Part shown: positions 51,880 to 62,850 of the stretch, piece after piece | Layout of the letters: every line of letters begins with the position of its first letter | Numbering within the stretch: position 1 is the stretch's first letter | From: Prorocentrum cordatum | Taxonomy: Eukaryota > Sar > Dinophyceae > Prorocentrales > Prorocentraceae | Length of the DNA stretch: 64,000 nucleotides | Reading direction: 5' to 3' | Assembly: GCA_963575745.1 (NCBI GenBank) | Contig: CAUYUJ010020267.1 | Location: forward strand, 53,501 to 117,500 | Notes under the pieces: model-generated | The model's input: the letters and a program-made list of their open reading frames with translations, nothing else | What the model was told of the DNA's origin: nothing | The model's database searches: none | Program-made: the position numbers and the translations under genes

Positions 51880-51967
51880 CAGCGTCCTCGAAGAAGCTGG
51901 GGGCGTCGGGTGAGCAGCTGGGCAGGCACTTGCCGTATGTGAGGTTCTTCCGGTAGCACTGGTACCC
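51880..51967 (-). CDS. Probable exon encoding the end of a CBM1-like Cys motif
   Basis: On the minus strand a long CT-rich stretch ends TTGCTCCTCGGCGAG and is followed by a compact peptide, GYQCYRKNLTYGKCLPSCSP, then DAPSFFEDAA. Many secreted dinoflagellate glycosidases and surface proteins contain a small fungal-type cellulose-binding-like motif. Its end has C-Y-x-x-N-x-x-Y/W-x-x-C-x-x-x-C followed by P/D-rich sequence, and this peptide fits that pattern. The pyrimidine tract plus AG just before the first Gly codon fits a 3' splice site. The other Cys of the motif would be in an upstream exon, which I could not find. It could be an isolated relic. A larger frame (52,063-51,620) includes this peptide, but its Leu/Ser-rich start is the CT tract. 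Confidence 0.42.
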
Positions 51968-52535
51968 CTCGCCGAGGAGCAAGAAGATGAGCAAGAGGAG
52001 GAGCGAGAGGAAGAGGCAGGAAGGAGAGGGAGGGGAGAGGACGACGAGAAACAGAGAAGGCAAGGAGGGAAGAGGAGGAATGCTGAGAAGAGGGGGGATG
52101 ATGAGGGCGGGGAATGAAGAGGGAAGGGAAAGGAGGATCTCGGGGAGGGAGCATGTGGCAGCAGCTCGCGGACAGGGAGGGGAACGGAGCGCGTGGACAC
52201 GAACAACGCCCCCAATCCTCCTGCTCCTGCCCCTGCCAGTGCTGCTCCTCCGCCTCCTCCCAACGTCCGCTCCTCTTGCTCCTCCCGCTCGGACGAAGGC
52301 AGGATGCGGATGAGTTCGGAAGAGGGTGAATCGGCGGCGAGCCGAGGGGGGGAAGTGAGAGGAGGCAGGCCTTCTCAGAAGGCGGCGGGGCTTCTCAGAA
52401 GCCCTCGCGCCTTCTGAGAAGTTGTCTGCGTCTTCGGGGATGGTTCAGAGAACTTCTGAGAAGGCCCGGGGCTGTCAGAGCATTCTGACCTGCCCCCTCT
52501 CACTTCCCTCCCCATGCTCGCGCCGAGGGGAGGAA

Positions 52536-52870
52536 ATCCGCCGACCCTGTCGGCGTGTGGGAGACGCACTTCGGTTGGTCGCCGTCGTCATCGTCGTGTC
52601 GTCTCCGTCGTCTCCTTGTCGTGTCCGTCTCCGTCTCCGTCTCTGTCGTCTCCTCGTCGTCTCCGTCAATCGTCGTCTCCTCGTCCCCGGTCTCCTTTTC
52701 CTGGGCTCTCCTCCTTAAGCGCGCCAGTCAAAACGACGTTCAGCAACGTCGCAGCTGAGTCGAAGGGCAGCCTCTTCCCTGTGATCCCTTCCCCGCTGGA
52801 GGGGGGGAGTCGGGGGTGGGTCCTGGGGGGTGGGTCCTGGGGGGTGGGTGTCGGAGGGTGCTTGGGGGGG
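52536..52870. repeat. Dispersed repeat family 2, copy 2
   Basis: Starts with the same CCGCCGACCCTGTCGGCGTG hairpin as 13,197, then a TCGTC/TCCGTC-rich stretch. GTCGAAGG...CCCTTCCCCGCTGG and a G-rich tail of GGGTCCTGGGGGG words follow. Order and spacing match copy 1 (13,193-13,450). Immediately before it (52,355-52,460) are repeats of the word CTTCTGAGAAGG / CTTCTCAGAAGG, which is nearly palindromic. Confidence 0.65.
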
Positions 52871-52904
52871 TCAGATACGCATCCCGCTTGGGCGGTTCCG
52901 GGGC

Positions 52905-53445
52905 CCAGAAAAGCTCCAAGAGGCGGCAGGAGTACCCCAAAAGGCCCCCAAGACGGTCCTCGAGGGCCCCGAATCGCCTAAGTATCGGCCTAAGACGCAA
53001 AAGTAGCCCCCAGATGGCTCAAGAGATTTTCAAAACGCCCCAGGACACCTCCAAGAGCACTCCCAAAAGAGCGCCGAGGGGCAAGACTCGTAGATTTTCC
53101 TCGCGTTCTCGCCCTCTCGCCTTCCCAACGCTCCAAGACAGCCCAAGAGGCCCCCGAGATCGCCAAAGAGGCCTCCTAGGAGGGCCCCAAAACTACCCAA
53201 GAGGGACCCAAGACCGCCCAGGAGGCCTCCAAGACGGCTCCAAGGAGCCCAGACGGTGGACCCGAACGGACACTTCGAGCCCTCGGCCTGAGAGGCGCGC
53301 AAGAGGACCCTGAGGTCCGCAAGAAGCCCCCCCAGGCCCCAAGAGGCCCCCAAGAGACCCCCGGGGAAGCCCCAGGAGGCCCCCACGAGGCCCCCAAAGA
53401 GACCCCCAGGAGCCTCCCAAGAGGCCCCAAAATTACCCACAAAAG
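52905..53445. repeat. Degenerate CCAAGAGGCCCCC repeat block
   Basis: GGCCCCCAAGAGGCCCCCAAGAGAC-type words of 10-15 bp, densest at 53,115-53,260 and 53,315-53,440. Same vocabulary as 33.99-34.3 kb and the 386-bp array (complement). Predicted Gly/Leu/Trp and Arg/Pro proteins are artefacts. Confidence 0.7.
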
Positions 53446-53447
53446 GC

Positions 53448-53450
53448 CGC

Positions 53451-53517
<67 letters not shown>

Positions 53518-53576
53518 GTGTCGTCGGTGTCGTCGGTGTCGTCGGTGTCGTCGGTCTCGTCATCTGCGGTGTCGTG

Positions 53577-53659
<83 letters not shown>

Positions 53660-53690
53660 TATCGTCATCGTCATCGTCGTCGTCGTCGTC
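53448..53690. repeat. Long TCG microsatellite with TCGGTG variant block
   Basis: Perfect TCG for about 65 bp, five TCGGTG units (53,511-53,556), then perfect TCG for about 85 bp and a TCATCG end. 53,691-55,780 holds CT-rich sequence (53,880-54,100) and a degenerate AATCCGCGTCG block (54,420-54,500), but no recognised gene. Confidence 0.92.
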
Positions 53691-55799
53691 GTTCAGGCAT
53701 CGGTCGTAAGGCCTCTCCAATCTCCGGGAGGCTGCGGGTCTGGAGGATGTGTCGGGCGCCGCGGCCGCAGAGCGCTCTGAACGATCTGAGACCACTCGGC
53801 AGCCTTGGTGTATGTGCGTTTTGTGGCAGTGCAGCCGCACGAGCAGGCCGTCTGGCATGCCTCAGGCAACCGCAGTTCCCTCCTCCTCGTCCCTCCCCCA
53901 TCACTCGCTGGCCCCTCGTCCCGCCTCCATCCTCCAGATCTCTCACCTTTCTTCTCCTTCGCTCTCTCGTTCCTCCATCCCTCCGCCCCCCTTTGCTCCT
54001 CCCTCCTCCCTCGTCTTTCATCCCTCCTGCGTCCCCCTGTCCTCCGTCCTCCCTCCTGTCGCACTTCCTCCCCGGTACTCTCCTCTTTGACCCTCGTCTT
54101 CCTCTGCTCCCTGATCCCAGATCCCCTGTCCCCCGAATGATGCTGTCTCGGGGCAATCCCCTCCGGGTCGCAGCAATCAAGGCCCTTGTTGCCCCTCCCT
54201 CGTCCCTCTGTTCTCCCTCCCCCCGCCGTCCTGCCCGACGCCCTTCGGAAGCACTCAGGAGACCCTTCACAAGGGAGAGGATAACGACGCAAGGCAGCCC
54301 CAAACCTCAGACGCACAAACTCTCCCCTCACCCCCGAAACCGATGGTTTTCTGCAATCGTGTTCCACGTTCTGGGGACCCTGTCTGTCCAATCGCGACGC
54401 TGTCCGCGTCGAATGAACGTCGTATCCGTGCCGAGCTTGTCGGATCCGCGGCGAATCCGCGTCGAATCCACGCAAAATCCGCGCCGAACCTGCGCAAGGC
54501 GTAGGTACGGGAGACGACCCCAGTCTGCAGGACAGAAACGGGAATCCCGAAGATGCAACGGAAATGATGACCCCGTGGCCAAACGACCGCCCCCCAAGCA
54601 ACAAGAAAGAAGCATGATCTCAGGATCGAAACGAGCAGTCCGCCAAAGTCCCCAGAGGTCCCCGGAGCTCTCCCGAGGCACCCGCGGTCCTCGGGAGGTC
54701 CAGGAGGCCCTCAAAGAGGCCCAGAAAAGGGCAGACACGTCCATAGCTCGATCATCGATGATCCTCGGTCGCCCCTGCTCGGCAAAGAGCTTCTCCTCGA
54801 TCCTCGATCCTCATCGATCCCGGGAGCGCGAGGCGGCCTCGTCCTTGCAGCATCCCGCGCTCACGCAGTTCTGGCCCCAGGCGGAGCAGTCTGGCGGAGC
54901 AGGCGCAGGGGGTAATGCTGTCGTGATGCGGCTGGCTCAGCATAGCACAGAACATCCAAGGGTACCCTCCCCAGGATACACGAGAACCACTTCCATTAAA
55001 CACAAAGAGCACGAGGTGACCCTCCCCGAATCGACCTCGATCATCTACCGCTCGACTACATGTCAGCCCTCGCTGCTGTAGTAGAAACTGCATTAACACA
55101 AGTGTTCAGAGCTCCGCGCGGGCCTCTGCAAGTCTATGCTTATGCAAGTATAGGCGGAAGTGCCATGCTCCTCCCAGTGGGCGTCGGCGGCGCCAGCAGT
55201 CGGGGGGGGGGGGAGCCGTCGGAGGCGGGGGGGGGCTGTGCTTCCTGATGCTCCCGGGCGGCTCCATGTCCGCCCGCGAAGGCAGGGGCTTGGGCTCGGG
55301 CCCAGGACAGAGCTCGGGCCGGGGCGCTGGCCCTGGAGGGGAGGGGGAGGGCTGTGCCGATGGCACGCTCCGGGAGCGCGGTGTCCAGCAGCCTGATCGC
55401 GCGGGTTACTCATCGCTGGCAGTTGACGTCGTAGTTGCTCTTGTCCCCAGGCACTAGGATCCCCGCAGGTGTCCAACGCGTGCCCAACATTCAGCAGGGT
55501 TGCGGGCCCCGCGTGGGGGAGGGGGTTGCGTGCCCCGCGTGGGGGCGGGGGAGGGGGGAGGCGGATGGCAGCAAAAGAGTGGATGGGGAGGGTGGAGAGG
55601 GAGGGGGATTCCGCAATGGCAATGTTCATGGGCAGAGGATATCTGGAAAACTGCTGGGCCGCGGCATGAGTAGATTTCCGATTGCCTTCCGCCTTCAGCG
55701 GCTTCTGCACATCATCGAACACAACTCCTGATGTGTTCGATCGTTTCCGACCAGTTTGCAAAGGAGGGGGAAGGGGGGGAGCTCGTCTTTCTCCTCTTC

Positions 55800-55918
55800 C
55801 GTCTTTTCCTCCTCCCCCGCCTCCTCCTGAGGAAACTCCTGCTCCGTCGCATCCTCCTCCTCCTCCTCCTCCTCTTCCTCCTCCTCCTCCTCTTCCTCCT
55901 CCTCCTCCTCCTCCTCTT
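55800..55918. repeat. TCC microsatellite
   Basis: CTCCTCCTCC from about 55,847 to 55,916 with CTCTTCC variants. The reverse strand reads poly-Glu. Confidence 0.9.
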
Positions 55919-56267
55919 GAGAGGGCGACGGCGAAGCGGGCAGTAGGTCGGCCACGGAGCACAGCCGAGGCAGAAAGCAAACAATGGAGAACCGAACGTG
56001 CAGAAACGCCTCGATGGGAGCCACGACGCGAGCGGCTTCTCGACACTCGCACCACCGGGGCCGAGGAGGCGCGAAGGTCAGGGCGCGAATGGCGGCAAGA
56101 GAGCCGCAAGAAGCCGCGCGAACATAGCGAGTCCTGTGCTCCCCGAGTGCTGCCCGTGATCCTCAACACGGGGCCCCGGAGAGGCCGAGGCCCTTCGAGC
56201 CACCCAACGGAACTTTCATCATCTCGTGGTCGTGGGCACAGCAAGCTAGCTCAGGGGACTAGGAGAA

Positions 56268-56279
56268 GCATGATGATGC

Positions 56280-56318
<39 letters not shown>

Positions 56319-56435
56319 TGATGATGATGAGGAGGAGGAGGAGGATGATGATGATGATGATGATGACGATGACGATGACGAGGATGATGATGCTGATGCT
56401 GATGATGATGCTGATGATGATGACGATCATGATGG
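56268..56435. repeat. GAT/GAC microsatellite
   Basis: GATGACGATGACGATGACG, then GATGATGATG, a short GAGGAGGAGG insert and GATGCTGATG variants. 56,440-57,240 holds nothing recognised except a GA run (57,121-57,139). Confidence 0.9.
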
Positions 56436-57407
56436 TGTGTTGTTGTTTTGTGTTTTGCTGGGGTGGGAGAAGATGGAAGCGGACAGCATGATTCGACTGT
56501 GGGGCTCAAAGTCGGGCACTTAAAAAGATTGCACAGCCACGGCGCCCCGAGCGGCGGCTCCTCTGAGCCATCAAAAAGCCATAGATGCACCACGGCCGAC
56601 AAGTGGAGGACGAAGGAGACGGGGAGGAGACGAGACGGAGGCAAAAACCGAAAAGTGAAGGTGACGAATGAAACGCCGTTCAAAGGCAACCGCTTTTTGC
56701 TGTCTGCAGTACTGTCTGCAGGACTCGTTGTCCCTTGGCGGTCTTGGCAGCCAGCGCAAACCAAAAAGGAGAAACAACTAGGCACTCAAACTGGTCCCTG
56801 TGGGTCCTCCTTGGCACGACAGAGAAGCGAAGGAGAGGAGGGGGAAACGAGGAAGGGCAAAACAGGGAACTCGGTACACTATCTAATATGTGCGCATAGC
56901 GCCATGGACATAACCGCCGCGTCGCACATTCATGGAAGTTGACCGTGTCAGGAATGCCTTGCGTCTGAGTTCTCGGGGGATCTCGTGTATGTGTTCGGCC
57001 ACTAGCGGCCACTTGAGGAGACCCCCGACGAGAATGCAGGCCAGTGGAATCAACAAACGGTTGACAACGAACGGTTCTCATGCATGTCTTAGTCAGCAGA
57101 GGGAGCGGCGAGAAACCAAAAGAGAGAGAGAGAGAGAGAAACAAACAAACAAAACGAGACGGAGGGGAGGAGAAAAGCGCTGGCCGGGCGACGAGCCAGG
57201 CAAGGCGTGGGAGATAAGAAAAAGCAAAGCAACCTGAAGACCAATGGAAAATGCTGTGTCAAATGCCTCCGCGTGGCTGATCAGATCTGCTTCTTGTTGC
57301 GACCCCTCTCAGCCGTGGACCTCGCCCCGAGATCCAAATTCCAGCAATCGTGCTGCCCAACTGCCTATGCCTAGCTGCAGCGGAAGTGCAACGTTGCGCA
57401 ATGATGT

Positions 57408-57850
57408 CTACGGACATGTTGTCATCCACATGCCTGCGTTGGTTGCGAAGGGTGTTGACAGCCTTGAAAAAACTCCGTGCACAAGTAGAAGGATGTCGTC
57501 GTTGTCCACGGCCCGGTGAAGCCCGAGCGTAACACCATCGCCCAATGCTTTCTCCGCAGGCAGGGGCAGGACGCTGAAGGAAGGTATGTGATACCCTTCG
57601 GGTGACCCTTCAATGGGCGTAGTGCTCAATAGAGTCCTCGTTGCAGATACGGCTGCCGCAACCCAATAGACATGCTGAGGAACCTTGTAAGAAACACCTC
57701 GCCGCTGTCCACCCATTCCGCAAAGTGCGGAGCCATGCTGCCGATATTCTAGGCGGTATCTGGGATCAGAACCAACCCAAATAATGTATAACACTCCGAG
57801 CAGGTCGTGCCCTCTAGCTCCTGCAGCTTACACCTGACGAGCTTGTGACG
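57408..57850 (-). other. Unassigned protein-like stretch
   Basis: The 128-codon frame 57,794-57,408 (LYIIWVGSDPRYRLEYRQHG, GVSYKVPQHVYWVAAAVSAT, GYHIPSFSVLPLPAEKALGD, NDDILLLVHGVFSRLS) has a natural-looking composition. Just upstream in another frame is a Cys-containing peptide (MRMRHKLVRCKLQELEGTTC, SECYTLFGLVLIPDTA, about 57,860-57,745). AT content is higher here than in most of the window. It may be a broken gene or transposon ORF; no family is recognised. Confidence 0.28.
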
Positions 57851-57939
57851 CATTCGCATCTCACCATCGGGGCATCGTGTGCGGCATAGGGCTTGGCGTG
57901 CCGTTTGTTGCAACTTCCTCCGCGCATGTGACAGATGCT

Positions 57940-58034
57940 GCTGGTGATGGTGATGGTGATGGTGATGACGATGACGATGACGATGACGATGATGATGATG
58001 ATGATGATGATAATGATAATGATAATGATGATGC

Positions 58035-58073
<39 letters not shown>

Positions 58074-58097
58074 GGATGAGGATGATGATGATGATGG

Positions 58098-58146
<49 letters not shown>

Positions 58147-58185
58147 AAGGATGATGGTAATGCTGAAGGTAATGATGTTCCTTAG
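57940..58185. repeat. GAT microsatellite
   Basis: GGTGATGGTGAT, GACGATGACGAT, then about 160 bp of near-perfect GATGATGAT with AAT and GAG variants. It reads poly-Asp, poly-Met or (reverse) poly-Ile. 58,190-58,620 holds nothing recognised. Confidence 0.93.
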
Positions 58186-58654
58186 TATGATGATTGAATT
58201 TACACGAGGATGAAAATCAGGAATCTGACGATGAGGATGAGGTTTCGGATGAGATGGGTGACTGCCTCGGCTGGGGCTGGTCCCCTTCCCCACACCCTTT
58301 TCTCGTCGCGCAACGCGCGCCGGGGACGGCGCCAGAGGCGCCGCCCTGTGCTGTTGGGGGAGTAGTCCGACGCCGACCCAAACATATCCGCGCGCACCTG
58401 CGGAAACAGATGGTTCTGCATGTACTGTTGCTCTTCGAATGCAGGTGAGTGAGTGGTTGGCATCCCCTGGAGATCCTGCGAGGGGGAACGTTCGTTACGC
58501 CCGATAACGAATACGAGCGCTCCTGCGTGCTATCGGCCCCCGTCGGTAACGAGTGGTCGGTTGGGGCGGGTCGTTACCCTGATGTGGGTCATAGCTCAAG
58601 CCTCTGTCGTCGGGAATCCACTGACCCGGGTCGGTCCAAAGCCGGGTCAATCAG

Positions 58655-58765
58655 GCCTTGCAAGATCCTGCAGGATCCTGCAAAATCCTTCCGAATCCTG
58701 CGCGATGAACCCGGGACAGTGCAACCCTGGCCCTGCAAGATCCTGCAAGATCCAGCGCTCTGGCT
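58655..58765. repeat. Degenerate GCAAGATCCT repeat
   Basis: TTGCAAGATCCTGCAGGATCCTGCAAAATCCTTCC... and CCTGCAAGATCCTGCAAGATCC: a 10-bp word repeated about eight times with drift, partly palindromic (CCTGCAGG). Confidence 0.7.
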
Positions 58766-58796
58766 GACCCCCGTTTGCACTGACCCCCGGCTCGAG

Positions 58797-58895
58797 AGAG
58801 GAGGAGGAGGAGGAGGAGGAGGAGGAGAAGGAGGAGGAGGAGGAGGAGGAGGAGAAGGAGGAGGAGGAGGAGGAGGAGGAGGAGGAGAGGCCGGG
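58797..58895. repeat. GGA microsatellite
   Basis: GAGGAGGAGG with two GAAGG interruptions. Confidence 0.92.
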
Positions 58896-59084
58896 GGATG
58901 GTGGAGCCCCTCGTCGTTTTCATACGGTTTTTTATCGAATGAAACGCTCTTTTGCCCTTAGACTTAATTTTTCTTTTCGCCGTGATCCCCTCATACTAAT
59001 ATGTTCTCGTTATGTCGTTATCTGGTGCTCTCTTTCTTTTTTTGTCTCTCTCTCTCTCTCTCTCTTTGTCTATGTCCTGCACCA

Positions 59085-62000
59085 GGCCAATGCATGCCGA
59101 TGCGATACAAATCCATCCCCAACCAACACCAATGCCAATGCAATGCCAATGGGGGAATCCTTTCGTTCGGTGGATTTCAATAAGAATACTTTGTGGATGA
59201 TGTCATTACGACTCCTTCTTCTGAGGACTTTAATAGTAATGCCTACGTGTAGGGTTTCGATAGGGATCCTCATGTGGAGGGTTTCACTAGGAATCCTTCA
59301 TGTGGGAAGATTCAGTCGGAGTCCTTCTTGCAGAAGGCCTCGATAGGAGTCCTTCTGTGGAGGGTTCCATTAGGACTCGCCAGCGTAATGCCAACGCAAT
59401 GCCAAAGCTTTGCCATCGCAATGCCAAACCAATGCCAAGACGATCCCAATTCAATGCCAATGCAATGCCAATGGGGGGGGTCCTTTATGGTAGATTCCGA
59501 AAGGAATCCTACCTGTGGAGGGTTTCGATTGGAATCCTTCCGTGGGTGGTTTCAGTATGAATCTTTTATGTGGGTGGCTTTCAGGAGGATCCCTTCTTGT
59601 GGAAGGTAAGGAATCCTTCTGTGGTGTGAGCCATTCGAACTCGCAATGCCGAAACAGTGCCAACGCGATGCCAAACCAATGCCAATGCAATGCATCTGGG
59701 GGGAATTGTTTGTGGTAGATTTCAACAGCAATCCTTCTAAGAACCCTTCTTCGGGGGATTTCAATCGGAAGCCTCATATGGAGGGCTTCGCGTGGAACCC
59801 TTCTGTTGAGGATTTCAATTTGAACCCTTCTTGTGGAGGATTCAATAGACATCCTTTTTGTGGAATGTTCAATATGAATCCTTCTCTGAAGTGTTTTAGT
59901 AAGACTCGCCACCGCAATGTCAACGCAATGCCAACGCACTGCTAACGCACTGCCATCGCAAAGCCAACGCACTGCCAATGCGATGCCAAACCGTTGCCAA
60001 ACCAATGCCAATGCAATGCCGATGGCGGGATTCCTGTCGTCCAATAGATTTCACTAGGAATCCTTATGTGGATGATTTGGTTACAAGTCCTTCTTCGGAA
60101 GATTTCGATTAGAATCCTCCCGTGGAGGGTTTCGATTGGAATCGTTCTGTGGGAGGTTTCGCGTTGAATCCTTCATGTGGGGGCGTTCAAAAGGATCCCT
60201 TCCTGTGCAAAGTTGTCATAGGAATCCTTCTGTGGGGGAAGCCATTAGAACTCGCCAGCGCAGTGCCAACGCAATACCAACGCACTGCCAAACCAATGCC
60301 AAAGCGGTCCCAATTCAATGCCATTGCAATGCCAATGGGGGAAATCGTTTGTGGTCGGGTTCAAGACGAATTCTTCTATGGAGGGCTTCGAATGGTATCC
60401 TCCCGTGAGGGAGTTCAATGTGAACCCTTTCTTCTGGAAAGCTTAAAATGGAATCATTCTTGTGGGGGGTTCAACAGGAATCATTCTGCGAAGGGAGGTG
60501 TTGGAACTCGCCAGCGCAATGCCAGCGTCATGCCAGCGCAGTGCCAATGCAGTGCCACACCCATGCTAAAGCGATCCCCACCCAATGCCAATGCACCGCC
60601 AGTGGGGGAAATCCTTTGTGGTAGATTGCAATAGGAATCCATATGTGGAGGGTGTCGCATGGAATCCTTCTGCGGAGGGTGCCAATATGAACCGTTTTTG
60701 TGGAGGGTGTCAGTCGGAGTCCGTCTTGCAGAAGGCCTCGCTGGGAGTCCTTTTGTGGAGGGTTCCATTGGGACTCGCCAGCGCAATGCTTGCGAAACGC
60801 AAGCATACTAGTAACGCACTGCCAAGCGCATTGCCAACGCAATGCCAATGCGATGCCAAACCATTGCCAAACCAATGCCAATGCGATGCAAAAGGGGGGT
60901 TCTTTCTTTTCCGATGGCGGGATTCCTGTCTTCCAATAGACTTCACTAGGAATCCGTGGAGGGTTTCGATTGGAATCGTTCTGTGGGAGGTTTCGCTTTG
61001 AATCCTTCATGTGGGGGCGTTCAAAAGGATCCCTTCCTGTGCAAAGTTGTCATAGGAATCCTTCTGTGGGGGAAGCCACTAGAACTCGCCAGCGCAGTGC
61101 CAACGCAATACTAACGCAATGCCAAACCAATGCCAAAGCGATCCCAATTCAATGCCAATGCAATGCCAGTGGGGGAAATCGTTTGTGGTCGCGTTCAAGA
61201 ATAATCCTTCTATGGAGGGCTTCGAATGGAGTTCTTCCGTGAGGGAGTTCAATGTGAACCCTTCTTGTGGAATGCCTACAATGGAATCATTCTTGTGGGG
61301 GGTCAACAGGAATCATTCTGCGAAAGGAGGTGTTGGAACTCGCCAGCGCAATGCCAGCGCCATGCAAACGCAGTGCTACACCCATGCCAAAGCGATCCCA
61401 ACCCAATGCCAATGCACTGCCAATGGGGGAAATCCTTTGTGGTATATTTCAATAGAAATCCTTCTGTGGAGTGTTTCGCATCGAATCCTTCTGCGGAGGG
61501 TGTTAATGCAAAAAAATATCAATCCTTCTGTGGGTGATGTCAATAGGAATCCACATGTGGAGGACTTCAATAAGAATCATTCAGTGGAGGGGTTCGATAG
61601 GAATCCTTCTGTCGAGGATTACACCATGAATCCTTCTTGTGGGGGCGTTCAATAGGAACCCTCCTATGGGGGAAGGGCAGGTGATGCCACGCCGCATTCC
61701 TTGGTTTTCGCCGCCGACCCCCCCCCCCCCAAAAAAACATGTTAAACTGTCCAACATGATTATGTGGTTTCTTTTTTTTGGGGGGGGGGTGAAAAAATGA
61801 GGAGGAGGAGGAGGAGGAGGAGGAGAAGGGGGAGGCGGAAGGAGAGGAGGACGCCTCAGAGTACGCACACCACTGAAAGATCAATGCCAAAGCGATCCCA
61901 ACCCAATGCCAATGCACTGCCAATGGGGGAAATCCTTTGTGGTATATTTCAATAGAAATCCTTCTGTGGAGGGTGTCGCATGGAATCCTTCTGCGGAGGG

Positions 62001-62160
62001 TGTCAATGTGAACAATATCGATCCTTCTGTGGGCGATGTTAATAGGAATCCACATGTGGAGGATTTCAATTTAGAATCATTCAGTGGAGGGTTTCGATAG
62101 GAATCATTATGTCGAGGATTTCACTATGAATCCTTCTTGTGGGGGCGTTCAATAAGAATA
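59085..62160. repeat. Alternating array of CAATGCCAA blocks and 27-bp GGAATCCTTCTGTGGAGG units
   Basis: Blocks of CAATGCCAATGCAATGCCAA-type words (59,110, 59,385-59,475, 59,640-59,695, 59,910-60,030, 60,250-60,335, 60,505-60,600, 60,775-60,890, 61,090-61,170, 61,340-61,425, 61,885-61,925) alternate with runs of 27-bp units of form TTTCRATAGGAATCCTTCTG-TGGAGGG. A higher-order repeat of 833 bp is visible: 60,124-60,480 and 60,957-61,310 are nearly identical. Coding frames through it have period-9 peptides (NPSVEGFNR) and are artefacts. A TC microsatellite precedes it (59,045-59,064). Confidence 0.9.
61718..61789. repeat. Foldback with C13A7 ... T8G10 arms, copy 1
   Basis: C13 (61,718-61,730) A7 (61,731-61,737), a 34-nt centre containing CATGTTAAACTGTCCAACATG (itself a CATGTT/AACATG stem), then T8 (61,772-61,779) G10 (61,780-61,789). 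Confidence 0.85.
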
Positions 62161-62208
62161 GGGGGGAGGGCAGATGAGGCCACGTCGCATTCCTTTTTTC
62201 GCCGCCGA

Positions 62209-62286
62209 CCCCCCCCCCCCAAAAAAAGAAGCACCACAAAAAAACAGGTTAAAATGTCCAACATGATTTTTTTTTTAGGGGGGGGG
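62209..62286. repeat. Foldback with C12A7 ... T10(A)G9 arms, copy 2
   Basis: C12 (62,209-62,220) A7 (62,221-62,227), a centre with GGTTAAAATGTCCAACATG, then T10 (62,267-62,276), one A and G9 (62,278-62,286). The centre has gained GAAGCACCACAAAAAAACA relative to copy 1, while both homopolymer arms are kept. Confidence 0.85.
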
Positions 62287-62445
62287 AGGGGGGAGGGGAA
62301 AAAAAGGAGGAGAAGGAGGGGGAGGCGGAAGGTGAGGACGCCAGAGTACGCACACCACTGAAAGACGCACGCGCGAACTCAGTGTGAAAGCCTCGTGCGC
62401 GCGCCCTGGAACCCCGAGGGACTCCACAATCCCCCGTTCTCGACG

Positions 62446-62625
62446 AGGAGGAGGAGAGGGAGGAGGAGAGGGAGGAGGAGGGGAGGAGGACGAGGAGGAG
62501 GAGGGGAGGAGGAGGAGGAGGAGGAGGAGGAGGAGGAGGAGGAGGAGGAGGAGGAGGAGGAGGAGGAATAGGAGGAGGAGGAGGAGGAGGAGGAGGAGGA
62601 GGAGGAGGAGGGAGGAGGCTTCCGA
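62446..62625. repeat. GGA microsatellite
   Basis: GAGGAGGAG for about 175 bp with GGGAGG and one GGAATAGG interruption (62,567). Confidence 0.93.
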
Positions 62626-62694
62626 CGTCGGCCGTTCGGAAAGATCCTGGCACCAAACGGGCGCCCTCCGCGAGGCGCGGCCGCTGGAGTGCGT

Positions 62695-62850
62695 CTCGAG
62701 GCTGAAAAGCCGCCGAGAACCCTCGAAACGCTCGAACACCTCGAACCTCGACCAGGAACAAGGAAACAGGACCTAGAACCTCGAACGCCTCGACCAGGAA
62801 CCTCGAACACCTGGAACCCTAGAACCTTCGAAACATCCAAACCCCTCTCG
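62695..62850. repeat. Degenerate CTCGAACACCTCGAAC repeat
   Basis: CCTCGAACNCCTCGACCAGGAA-type words of 8-12 bp repeated about ten times. A related TTCGGAAC/CTTGGAAC style continues loosely at 63,240-63,345. 62,860-64,000 otherwise holds nothing recognised; open frames there are short and overlap on both strands. Confidence 0.6.

Larger units (their letters stand above)
61383..62366. repeat. Tandem duplication of about 500 bp (array end plus foldback segment)
   Basis: 61,383-61,882 and 61,886-62,366 align in the same orientation. Each starts CATGCCAAAGCGATCCCAAC (or AATGCCAAAGC...), contains the same 27-bp units, then a foldback with homopolymer arms, then a GGA stretch and the end GAGTACGCACACCACTGAAA. 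The copies differ mainly in the foldback loop and in microsatellite length. Confidence 0.8.

Noticed and set aside
53747-55081. 444-codon plus-strand ORF
   Set aside because: CT-rich low complexity in its first half and no recognisable domain; the minus strand is equally open.
55093-56244. 383-codon minus-strand ORF
   Set aside because: The centre is a poly-Gly/Arg reading of a GGA/CCT tract and the rest is Arg/Ser/Pro-rich GC-driven sequence.
59085-62160. Repetitive array as a CRISPR locus or as tandem genes for NPSVEGFNR-type proteins
   Set aside because: There are no constant repeats with unique spacers, no associated genes, and frames are repeatedly interrupted. The organism is a eukaryote.
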